Positions 18,129 to 29,578 of a stretch of 64,000 nucleotides of DNA are shown piece by piece (the stretch's first letter is position 1; each line of letters starts with the position of its first letter). The notes under the pieces were generated by a model that worked only from the letters and a program-made list of their open reading frames with translations, was not told where the DNA came from and did not search any database. The DNA is taken from contig JAZARR010000146.1 of assembly GCA_037389465.1 (NCBI GenBank), positions 806,001-870,000 on the forward strand, written 5' to 3'. Made by a program: the position numbers and the translations under genes. This stretch comes from Baylisascaris procyonis (taxonomy: Eukaryota; Nematoda; Chromadorea; Rhabditida; Ascarididae).

Positions 18129-20680
18129 GCAAAGGACGCCATAGCCGTACCACACTGCAACCACCCTATTGAAGGAAGTGCGAGAAATAGTAGTTTAGTG
18201 AATCCAGCACTTGTACAAATCCAGTGGATCTCTATGCGAAAAACTGAAATGAAATATGCCCGAGCGCCGGCCATCCGAACAGTGGAGACCGCTTGCTTGT
18301 CTTCACCTTTAGCCGATGGCTGAACGGCTCATAAGCGAAAGCAGCCGAACCATTACCTCTCGCTTATCTTTCGTCTCTGGAGCTGAACCTATGGGTACCA
18401 ACGTGGATGATAAGAGCGCGGAGTGAATTCTATGACATACTTTTAGAGGCAACCGTTTTGGAGCGCTTTTAATTCCTCTGCATGCAACAACGATGCTTCA
18501 CTCGTCGCCACAAATTTCTAACATTCGTCCTCGAATCTAATTTTCCCATAACTCCAACTCAAATCCGACGGGTATCCTTAGCTAAAAACGATACAACGCA
18601 ATACATTTGAGCAGTCTGCAAGTGTACACATCGTGGTCGGCTTCGCCTGCGTGTGCTCAGCTAATGCATGTGCGGTTGCCTCACGATCCACCGCATCTGC
18701 AGCAGTGCCGTGAATCGTTACTTCCCTCCCTTAATTATAACACAATTATTAAGAGTAACAGTATTCTCAGAAATGAAGCCCAACTCAGTTGACCATCATT
18801 GTGTATGCATTCGAGGAAGTATAAAACGACGCTTAACTACAAGTTTCTGCATGCCAATAACCGAGCCTATAGGTGCGCAACAAAAATCAAGCCTTTATGA
18901 GCATATGCAAATTTACATTGGCGAATAGGTATTGTGCATATTGCATATGTTTGCTGTAGCTAAGAAATTTGGTGGAAAATGGTTTAAATTATGGGTTGAT
19001 CTCTCATTATTTTCCAGATTATGTGAACACTGCTCAGAAATGAGGCAAACATTCTGATGGGAAAAGTGATGGGCTTGGAAAAACGAATTGGAAGACATTT
19101 GTGAACAATCACATGTTTTATATATTATATTTGCATAAGAAAATATAAAATTATTCATCAGATTCCATTTCAGAGGCATTGAAGCATTTCATTAGCACAA
19201 TTTCTACAGCTACAGATAGAATTCAACATATATAAAACGTAGAGGCGCAAATGACGGGCGCGAAAGTACCGCATATCGTCTACATACCTTTCTACAACGA
19301 CATGCTTTTTGTCTCACCTCACATCTGCTTTGAATATGTGGCTAATTACTAGCACATCATTTGATCGTCTAATTCGAAACGCATTTATTATTAAATTGCA
19401 TTATCAATACGCTTAATAACAAACATGTTCATTCTTTTGGACGGTTCACCTAGAATTTGCTAAGGCTTCAAAAATGGACTTGTGGGTGTGACGATGGTAA
19501 GAAGAAACAATGGATTTTTCAAGCGGGATGGAGGGAAGGGGGGTAGAAGGAAGAATGAAGGAATGGACATTAGAAAGTAAGTACGATACCCTCTAGAGTG
19601 ATGCCATTGTAAAATAAACTAAACGAAACACATAAATCGTACAATAATCAAGCAAAAAAACCCTTGTAAGAAACATTCTCAAGGCTGAACCGCACTCTCG
19701 AATTCCAATAAAAGACATCCTCCACACCGATGTTAAATTTATACTATAATAAATTACTCGCCAACAAAATGATACAGTTGCAGATTATGAGAGCGGGAAG
19801 CGCTTTTTAGAGATCCTATTCTATCGCTAAAGGTTTCTATGAGACTACTTGCGTTTGGAAGAATTAAATCCCATTCCTACGCCGTTCGTCCCCTTCCACT
19901 GCTTATCATCCGTAATAAAAAATCATAGCACATACTCATTTCCCCGTGCTCCTTTCCTCTCATTTTACCTACCCTCCCAAAAAAAAAAAAAAAAAACACT
20001 TCCCGCCCTCTTCACGTTGCCTTCGCAACCCACACAAACAACGTTCAATGCACGCAAGTGGAACAGGCAACACTTTCACCCGTTGTGCATCTCTGCTCAC
20101 TTTTTTGTGTTGTCGATCGCCTCATTGCAAAGAGGGATTAGGCTATCGGTTATATTTGATGTGCACCCTGAAGGGCGTGTTTCAAACTTCGTACTCGATC
20201 GGCATTTAATCTGTTCGATTTGCTTGAGCAAATTTGCTTTCATTGCAGGATACGGCTCACTTTCAATGCCTTCAATTCAAATAGACATAGAGGTCGATTA
20301 CCATGATGCTCACTTTGCTTTCGAGAATTATTTTCATGTCATGCTTATTATCAGAAAAATAAAAAATTAAAGCGGAAGTGACTGTCAAAGGCGAGGTCAA
20401 ATGTCCAAGATCAAAGGTCAAAGATGAAGAGCTGGAAATGTTGAAATAACACATTTCCACTCAATTCGTTACGAGCAATAATAACAAAAGATTTAGTTTG
20501 TTTTTTTGGAAATAAATAAGTGCAAATGCATCGGATTGATTCAAATTGTAAACGCTCAGAATGTGTCTAGAATTTTATAAAGTATGCACCTTTTTAGTGC
20601 ATGATTTCATATTAATTCACGTTTGCAACCTCTCTTCTTCGTTTAACTTAGGTGTTCGCACAAAATCATTCGTTCATTGT

Positions 20681-20682
<2 letters not shown>

Positions 20683-20724
<42 letters not shown>
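20683..20724. repeat. (TA)n microsatellite
   Basis: Uninterrupted TA run of about 42 bases. Confidence 0.95.
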
Positions 20725-20727
<3 letters not shown>

Positions 20728-21354
20728 CATGTTTGATCAATCAAAGAATAAAGGAAGGTTGCTGCTTTAACTCACACTCTATTTGTCTGTGAACCAGTTC
20801 CCCATATGCCACGTTTCCGTTATTTGTAGGAATATACTGAAGATCTCATAGCTAAATTTATATACAATATGCAGATAAGGTTATCAAGTAATACACAACT
20901 TATCGGTAGAATTACGTTGTCGAACGTTTCTGCAATTTCGTTCTCAGCGCACATTTTCGAAGTTATATTAGCTTTTAGATTCGTTGATATGATTGATTCA
21001 GTTTTATTTCCCTTCTTCGTCCCCATCCTTCTTTACCCTGATAATTTAACCTCCCAACAATCGAAAAATATAGGCAACTGACAATTTTAATCAAACATAT
21101 ACCAAGTATTCTTCTTCAATTTGCATGAGGGTATTTGCATGGGAACAAATTTTCATATACTGTAGACACATTATTATACTGGTGCTGGATATACATATGT
21201 GAGGAAAAAATCTTGAAAGTTTTCGAAATAGAACAATATATGCAAGCTGTTTCAATGCGACTATTTGTGCATGTAACGTTGCTTCATGAAATTTCCCAAA
21301 TAAACGTTTTCTTTTTTTGCAATCCATTCAATACAACCCAGCTATAAGCCTGAC

Positions 21355-21832
21355 TGTCGAAACAAGCGCGGAATGCGACAAATCTTAGGAAACTCCTGAC
21401 CCATGCATGGGCCGAATCTGAGTGCTATTTGATAGATTGAATTTAATTCAATACAGCCCAGTTCAGTTTATTCATTAAGCTGCTTTAGCAGACAGATGTC
21501 ATACCAATTTTTGAAGGAACTATAGACAGGCTTAGGAGTATGATTGGAAAGCAAGCCCGAAATCACACAAATCTTAGAAAACTCCCAACGCATGCGGGGG
21601 ATCGAACCTGAGTGCCATTTGCTAGATTCAATTTTGTTCATTACATTACAACTCAGTCCAGCTTATGAAGGAACTAAGCTCTCTATGATTTAGAAAGGTT
21701 CTGGAGTCTAATTGGAAAGCGAGCCCGAAATCGCACAAATCTTACAAAACTCCCAACCCAGGCGGGGGACCGAACCTGCAACCTCCTGATTGGGAGTCGG
21801 ACGCCTTACCCACTAGGCAACACGGCCACCCA
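21355..21832 (-). mobile_element. tRNA-derived SINE array, about three tandem units
   Basis: The end at 21761-21832, read on the minus strand, is a tRNA-like head: an A box region (GTTGCCTAGTGGGTAAGG), an anticodon-like loop CTCCCAA, and a B box (GGTTCGGTCC). The layout is closest to tRNA-Arg, though the loop reads CCC. It is followed by a body (TTGTAAGATTTGTGCGATTT, then a TCCAATTAGACTCC-like segment). Two further, more diverged body copies follow at about 21535-21680 and 21355-21530, sharing the CACAAATCTTA and AAACTCC blocks and a CAGTCCAGCTTAT/CAGTTCAGTTTAT junction, with a period of roughly 160 bases. Only the outermost unit keeps the full head. No coding capacity is expected; mobilisation would depend on a LINE elsewhere. 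Confidence 0.75.
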
Positions 21833-23434
21833 CACAAGTGCTGTTTGCGCATCTGAGTAGCTAAAATTTTAAGAATGTGCAGTATGCGTTGGATTATCGG
21901 AAAGATGAAGCTGTCTTTTGTTCGTTTAGTATTCGTTTTTTCGCGAAGGATTTTGAAAATCATGCTACGATCTTACTTCATTTTCCGTTGGTTAAAGGTG
22001 TGATGATTGGTGGGTACTATGGCCAGCATGTTGATTATGTAGTTTTGTGAAATGTAACAAGTGTTGTGTGATATTAGTATGGTTATGTCGATATTTCTAT
22101 CTATGATGGCGCTATTATATTTCTAACGATAGTTGTATAACTCGGCTTTTGTCAGTCTATTTTAATTGCTTATCGGTAATGCCGTACTTTATTGCTAGCC
22201 TTCGGCTATCTTTCTTCATTCCACGGTGCTTTCGCGATCGGCAAATCGTATTTATAGCCTCTGGGAAAAACTTACTTTTGATGAGGCGTTTATGATCGTA
22301 ATCGTCCCTCCCGCCTCCCCAATTTGCTGACTTTCGATGTTTCTATAGACGCCTCTCGTCGAATTTCATCGCTAAGTAGCGGCGCAGTGTTTCGAGGGTA
22401 CCATTTTATGCCCTTTTTTAAAATCTCCGAAGCGTACTGCTATATCTCATGCCCGACTTTTTAATCTGTTATATTTTGGTAAGAATCTGCATCCCACATC
22501 GAAGATCCTCAAGGCGTCTAGCCATGATTTCGCAACCTTGATTTAGAATTGCTCAATTCATTGTATAAAGAAGGGTTGTGACTATGGGATGATGATAGTA
22601 TCATCAGGGGATGATGATAGTATCATCCCTTCGGCTAAGGGTATTGTTTATAAATTGCTGTATTCATGCTGCAATTAGCGTGCCTTTTTTCCTTTCGTCG
22701 ATTTTCGCCGCAATTCATCCTTGAAACAGTTCATGATGGTTTGGAAGTTATCTGGTATGATTTGTTATCTCTTTTTTTGTGAATTTCCTTTCATTGTCCT
22801 ATTAATTCTTTTGCCAATAAATTTTTTTTTACATTTTTTAATTTTGTTTGGTTTCTAACTGAACTAAATCCTATATCGATAACCGCGTAATTCATGTGAA
22901 TTCTATGCACATCATATAAGAAATTGTTTTTGTCAAGTGGCAAAATTATGTGCATAATATCGCTTCGTTTATATTACTTAGGATTTTTTGAAAAAAACCT
23001 TAGCATCATTTGTACTGAGAATCGATTTATATTCGTATATATTCACAGACCGACTAAGAACTGATGAAGCAACTAAAAACTCCAACTGACATCATTCGAT
23101 GCATCTTTGATAACACCTACAGAACCTGTTGTTGGGAAGAAGGAAATATCAGAAACACTTAAGTTGCTAATAGATTTGAACGATTTCTTCTATTACCTCT
23201 TTCCTTGTCCTCCTCTTTGTTCTCTGATTTTCCATTCTGTCATCTTATTTCATTTTGTCAATTATTTTGCAATCATCATTCAATACATTCGGTTCAAGTG
23301 CAGTTTATTCAGTACCTTTGGTTGAATAAAACATCTCTTATCACAGTTTGCATTGCCTCTATACAAACGGGATCAAGGGTTTCCCTCAAAGAGAATCAGA
23401 CTCGAAATGAAGCAACAAGGAAGGACAGTGCCGG
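21833..23434. other. spacer downstream of ATMIN
   Basis: No gene recognised. A 22-base direct duplication containing the hairpin GATGATA-G-TATCATC lies at 22587-22629. AATAAA on the minus strand at 23304-23309, 126 bases past the ATMIN-like stop, is a likely polyadenylation signal for that gene. Confidence 0.45.
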
Positions 23435-26400
23435 CTACAAGGTATCCCAGTCGGTCATGCACGAACTATCCATGAAGTCGCTCGCCGTCTGTGTAAGTGC
23501 ATCACTGGCAAACGGGTCGCACGTTTGCGTTTCGATGTGTCTTAGAAATTCATCGAAATCGAGCTCATCGACATGAGTTTCGGCATGTCTGAACTGACGT
23601 TCCTCGATCGTACCCGAGCACGAGCGCATATCTGTGCATGCGTCTGCATGCAAATCTGGCGACTGTATGGCAACATTGGCATTCGAATTTAGCGTACAAT
23701 TAGTTCCAGATGGCATATATGTCGGAACATCATGCACCCTGCGCACATCGTGAAACCTGTCGAAATCACCGTAGCACGTTTCGTCGTCAGCGTATATTTG
23801 AGTGCCGAACTCAACGCCACCCAACGGACTTGTCTGGCAATGGAAATCGTTATGCTCGTAAATCTGCAACGAGAGGAAATGTCAGTGGCTGGGAAGGTAT
23901 CGGAAGAGGAACATTTGAAACGATTAAATCCTCATGGGACCACCTCAAATAGCAGTGAAAGAACACTGTGAAAGAGCACCTCGTTGACTAACAAAATAGG
24001 AAGTCCAACATCATCGCGCTTTGTGCACTGATCGGAAAACTTTGAACGCGAAAGTGATTCACATAAACAATGGTCATTGTATGCCCAATGTATGTTTGCA
24101 TACTGCAACCGACCATGGGAGCAAATAATGCGAAAATTGGGAGTCAACCAGTGAGGAGGGTATCTCTCCCCATTTCATGTAATAACAGCCAAGCATAAGT
24201 GACTACAACTGTCATTAAATTTAAAATGCAAGAGGAGGAAACGGGAAACCATTTACCCATTTCTGCTCACCAGTTGCCCTTCACAAATGTGTTCCACGTA
24301 ATTATTACAAATAGTTTATCGAATAAAGGATAATAAGCCGCTTCAACGTTTAGTGATTGAATCCTGATTAATGCTTCAACCTTAATTGATGATGCAGAAG
24401 ATTTGCTCCAAACATCATGAAACGATGATCATTCAAGGTGTTCTTTTTTTTTTTGAATGCCAACGCAATCAGTTGATCTGCAGGTTGCATTGGCAAAATT
24501 GATCTGCAGAAATAATTGGCAAAATTCACATATACATCCAGAAGGAGTCATATGTACACATTTAGACTCCTAAGTGGCCAGTCTATACAAATAAGTTTGG
24601 AAATTAGAGTCGAAAAACGGAGCAAGAATACAGAAAATTAATAGCCAACAAATCTGATTACTTTTTTCAAACAAAAAAAAAAACTTGAAAGAGCTTTTTA
24701 TGACCTCCAGCACTAAACATCAAGAAGTAGCCAAAATTTGTGAATAAATTCACCGAAGAGTATACTTAACTGGCTCACCTGAAATGCGATCGAATCAATG
24801 GGAGGCAGAGATGTCTGCGCACTAACATGGCACGAACTTGGTGCACAACTCTCATTAGCATTCACCGCAACTGAACGCAAATCGTAACCATTCAATGCCA
24901 CATCCGTCCATATGCCTTCCGTCTGTGTGCACGCATCCACGCTAGAAGAATCGAGACTTAGCGTACTATCTGTTAGGTCCCGGTCATGAGTGAAATTATA
25001 TGACATCTGAGTAGCAAATAACCTCAAAGGAAAATAAATTCCTCAACAGGGCCTTTGTTTCGTTTTGGGATAAAGCCTTGTTTAATGAAACACATCCTTC
25101 ACTGCTGGAAACGTCGAACAAAACAATATTAATTCCAAATTCGCTCCGAACAGCAATTAAGTCTAAAAATAAAGTACGCCCCGATCGAAAACCTGCGCAG
25201 TTGAAGTTCTGCTGAATGACTACAAAAAAGTCAATCCTGATCGCTCCATTTCAGTACACATGGTGGCATTCAGTTCAGTCCTCTCTAACAATGAGTAGTC
25301 GGGTGTTGGTGCCGAAATGACGAAATTTCGTTGGTGCTATCTGCATCTAAGGATGGCACATCATAGACAATTTCGTTACGACTGGTCAACCTCTCTATGA
25401 CTGTCAACAATCGATGGTGCCACAAATTGAGCAAATAAATCCCTTTTACGTCTAGTTGGCCATGACTTAATAATGAACTTTTTGTCTAGGAAAATGAATA
25501 ACCGGTCGGTCAAATAGGGAAGAATCTATAATAACTCATCCTAGAGTGTAGATTATCAGGTGCCAAAAATGTTGCTAAAAAAACATGTTTAATTCACAAT
25601 GTTGAAGTATTGGACGAATGGACACACGTGCATAAGCATAGGTGACTTCCTGGATAAAGTTGCAGAATTATATAAATGTCAAACGATATTATAGTTTTTT
25701 ACATTTTGCACTACTACTTCATTCTCTTCATTAGAATTGTTTAGTGACAAAACAAAAACAAACTTATTGAATATGCGTGAGGTCGATGACGTTTTATGCT
25801 GAACAGCGTCACGATGTATGTTAAAAATCACAAAAGGACTAACAAACACATTTGTTGAAACCCTGCAAAAAGATATCTTTTTTTCATGCAATAAATATCA
25901 CAATCTCGACGAATCACATATGCTTATAATAAAAACAAACTGAATTTATGCATGATGTCACTTTCTGATAAAGGTCAGCAAAAATTCGTTTAATTATATG
26001 CTCGTTATATCATAAATGCAATTGTTTAAGAGATCAAGATTTTTTTTTTTCACGTTGAGAGGAAGAAAATAAGGATATTACAAAGAAATTCGCACCAAGA
26101 AGTATTGTTTTAGGGGCAAGAAAATTGGGAATCCCTGTCAAACATTAACCATTAACGTTCCCACGTCGCCCGATTGAGCGGAAAACGGGCTGCGCAACGA
26201 CTGACGATAAATAAAGAAAAATGTGGGAAAAGGAAGATTGCGAGAGTGATGCACTATACCACGTAAGAATTTACATCAGAAATGAAAGAAAACGGCATAT
26301 AAAGGTTTAAGCTCATCGTATGCAGCATAAAATTATTTCAATATATTTAATTATTAATTATAAATAGCTTAAATAAATATTACCGGTTTATCGCTGAACG

Positions 26401-26933
26401 CATAAAGACAACGATGAAGGAAAACCTACTTTGGTGCGATGATACGAGACTCATTCATACGATCGACTACACGACTCTGTGATGCCATCGTATCTTTCGT
26501 GTTGCCATTCTGCACATTGCTCTCCGTAGATGGCCTCTCTAAAGAAGTGAAATAATTCGTTTTGCTTTCAATCACCAAAGCAGATCGTATTGATCAACCG
26601 ATTGCTTACACAACATTCTTAATAATTACTGAAATAAAAAAAAAATTCAACAATGTACTTCCCTATGAAATTATTCAAGTAAGTAAATCGTTAATCAAAA
26701 AACTGCGCAATCATAGTTTCCCTCTCATTCAGATATCCGTAGATGCGTAAATGTTTTATATTATGCCACATAATAGGTGATAAGGTGCACAACACATTGT
26801 TTCTCATCAAATAGTGCTGGCTGTGTTGTGTAAATATGAGTTCTTTCAAAACACGCATCTTTTGTTGCAACGTTTGAAAAATTATTTTGGCTGAGAAGAG
26901 AAATTAAAAGAATTGCTTGAGAAAATTTTATTT

Positions 26934-26964
<31 letters not shown>

Positions 26965-29578
26965 TTTTTGAAAACGACTAAAGTATATTAAATTCAATGT
27001 AAAATACATGATGAGAAAGAAATTCACCTCTTAAAGCACACTTTCGCTTCTCATGATATGTTAGATCACGTTGCAAACTAAATGCCATATTACATTTAGA
27101 ACACCTGAAAGGTGACATCACAATATGCAAAACTGAACGATAATAAATGGTAAATAGCCCATAGAGCTATTATACAAAAATGCCGAATATACTGAACCTG
27201 CTCATACATCAATTCTACAAGCATAATACGGTGGCATTCATTATGTACAAAGTGAAATTGACACGATTTTACGCCTAGCAGATTTTATACGCGACAATAC
27301 CAGAAGGTGAGGAGACCGATAACTAATTCAAAAGTTTAGGTGAATTGTAAATTTAAAAAAAAATTAAATTGAAATTGGAAATATGACGCCAAAAAAAAAA
27401 CTTAGAAGATGGGTGAATTCAATATACAAGAAATTTCCACATATTATCTCATATGTCTACTTTGACAACTATATAACCGTTATGCTTTTCAATAACTGGC
27501 CAATAGTATCTAATCAATCAAATCTCTGAGGGGAAAACAAAGAAATATGGGCAAAATGAACCCGATGGGTATAAGTGATATCTACAAGCTTGCAAAGATA
27601 TCTCGAATAAAATCGTTTAGCAATCATACAAATGCGAGAAGAGAAGCATCGATTCAAATGATCAAAAAGCGCTAAGCTCATCTATGATACAAAATAAAAT
27701 AAAAATTTTTTCAACAATAAATAAAAAATCATAGCAGCATGAAATTATTACGTTTCAATGTAGTGCAACTTTAAAGAAAAAATAAAAAAAAATAAAAAAA
27801 TAAAAAAAATGTCAAGCACTAACGATAATATAACCAATATTTCATTGTACAATTTATTGCGAATGGTAAAAAAAAAAAGTAACATTTATAAGTTGCATCA
27901 TTTGCAACCCTATATTCACTTAAATCTCGTACATGCTACTAAACAGCTATTTGTATAGCCATCAACAATAATTGATTAGCAATCGAACGAATATAACCTC
28001 AGTGATTTCTTTGTGTGTACTTTCTTATAGTGTTGATTAAGTAGTTTATAGGCACTAAAATATTGTGCTCCATTATTGTATCGACATTTCCTTATTGGGC
28101 AATAATAACGATACTTCACACCTAAAATATATATCAGCGTTAAGTTCACTTCAATATCGCGTATATTGAACATCTCAAAAGCGTTGTCAATGAAAAGAAA
28201 TTTCTGTTTTTATATTCCATCATAAAGATTCATATTCGATCGCCTTTATGTTCTATTGTTGCAAGATACTTCATGATGGACGTTTAGAAAATATAAACAT
28301 TCGCAACAAATAATACTAAAGGAAATTCAAATCACAAAACCGATAATGCAAAAAAAAAAAAACTTATAAAGACACAAATATTGGTAAAAATTTATCAACA
28401 TTTAAAGCAGTATAGATCGAGTCTCATCTTTTCAGTGCCTAAGAAATGGATGCACAATCAACGATCACTATTTCTAGCTAAACATCCTTTAACGGCTATA
28501 TCAGCCATTCGAAGCCTACAACCAAAGTATTCTCATTTTAGTGGTGGTTAACGAATAAAAAATTCGTCAGCTCACGAAATATTTTGGTCGAAACGTTGCA
28601 TAGCGCATTGGATCCATTTAATGCTCACCACTGTGAAAGCAAATGGAAAAAAAAAAAGTGTTGATGATAAAGGTGTTCAAGGATTTGAGTCGTATTCTTT
28701 GGTAATGCTGAGGTTGAAGTGGTTGAAGAGAAACATAGGCGCCTGCACATTGGTTCTTCAAACAACTGAAGTTCTTTGTAAATTCATATGAAGGGAGGAG
28801 AACCAACTAGTGTTCGGAGTTCACCGCCATCCTCCTCCCTCTTCGGAGTGTATTCGATAAGCGATGAAAATACCTTGCTGCGAATTAGGAGTGCGATGGA
28901 ATAGTCTGCAATCAGCATCCGAATACATAAGGTTGTGTGTCTTCACAAGATGCATATGAAGTGCATTTAAATTGTCGAATGTACGAGTGCAATGTTCGCA
29001 TATCGTCGATGCGCTATTCGACGCCAATTTTTCAATGCTGACTCGAATATCCACAAAATTTGGCTGAACTCGGTCAATGCTTCCTGCAAAACAACACGCC
29101 TTCAAGGTTGCAAGAGGGAATTTCACAACTGAAGGTATCAGAAAAAGATAAAAACTCGGTCAATTAAAATAGAAAAAGATCTCATCTGCTTTTCAAAAAT
29201 GCAAAAAATTTTGTAAATATCAACGAATTAGACAGCTTTCCCCCGTGATCAAATTCGAATCTTTATTTTTATGAACGAAAATGATGGTTGCAACGATCTC
29301 AGAGGAGGCATTTAGACCCGTATTACATTGTGAATGCAAATACGCTTTCGATAAATTACACCTAAATAAGCGGATTTATTATTTAAATGAGAGAAAAGAG
29401 TATCGTTAAATATGAAACCTTCATGAATTTTACCCTGGATGTTATGTGAATAAAGTAAGTTAAGGTGTGCATAAAAAAAGCCAATAAAAGAGATAGAAGC
29501 AATACCGCTTTCTGCAGTGGATGGAGTAGTATGGATCGTAGTATCACTCTCGACTGTACATGTCAAACTCGGGCTCAT
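23435..29578 (-). CDS. ATMIN: ATMIN/ASCIZ-like zinc finger protein with LC8-binding TQT motifs
   Basis: ATMIN/ASCIZ is a nuclear factor that activates the dynein light chain LC8 gene and is itself bound by LC8. Phase-matched exons: 29578-29506, 29083-28874, 28121-27998, 27104-27028, 26538 to about 26426. They encode three fingers: C53-C56-H69-H74 (CEHCTRTF...HLVKTH), C102-C107-H125-H130 (YCPIRKC...HYKKVH) and C137-C140-H153-C158. Spacing and the MHLVKTH block match ATMIN. Two 3' exons, 25022 (or 25006)-24779 and 23863-23435, join in phase and carry LC8-type motifs: ACTQTEG, SAQTSLP, HCQTSPL, GTQIYAD, IETQTCD, ALTQTAS. The stop is at 23435. An in-frame TGA precedes the ATG at 29578. Odd: exon 5 runs into TAG (26428-26426) at an AG|GTTTTC site, so its link to the TQT exons is unresolved; an extra exon near 25270-25420 or a truncated 198-residue isoform is possible. 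Assignment to the family is firm; the full model is not. Confidence 0.85.
26933..26967. repeat. (TTTA)n microsatellite
   Basis: Run of about eight TTTA units in the intron between the third and following ATMIN exons. Confidence 0.9.

Larger units (their letters stand above)
16691..21354. other. PP2A upstream region, no recognised gene
   Basis: No gene recognised. A relatively GC-rich stretch at about 17.6-18.4 kb has overlapping open frames on both strands (longest 17792-18274 minus and 17973-18323 plus) but none shows a known domain or clear splice structure. It is more likely promoter or upstream sequence of the PP2A gene, which is transcribed away from it. A poly(A) run sits near 19980-19998. 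Confidence 0.4.

Noticed and set aside
17792..18323. Overlapping open frames of 160 and 116 codons on opposite strands
   Set aside because: No domain, no splice context and similar openness on both strands point to base composition upstream of PP2A, not a gene.
19849..20370. A 173-codon plus-strand open frame
   Set aside because: It begins at TTG and runs through a poly(A) tract; the translation is low complexity with no recognisable domain.
21761..21832. A functional tRNA gene
   Set aside because: Stem mismatches in the anticodon arm, a B box lacking one base and continuation into repeated body sequence indicate a SINE head.
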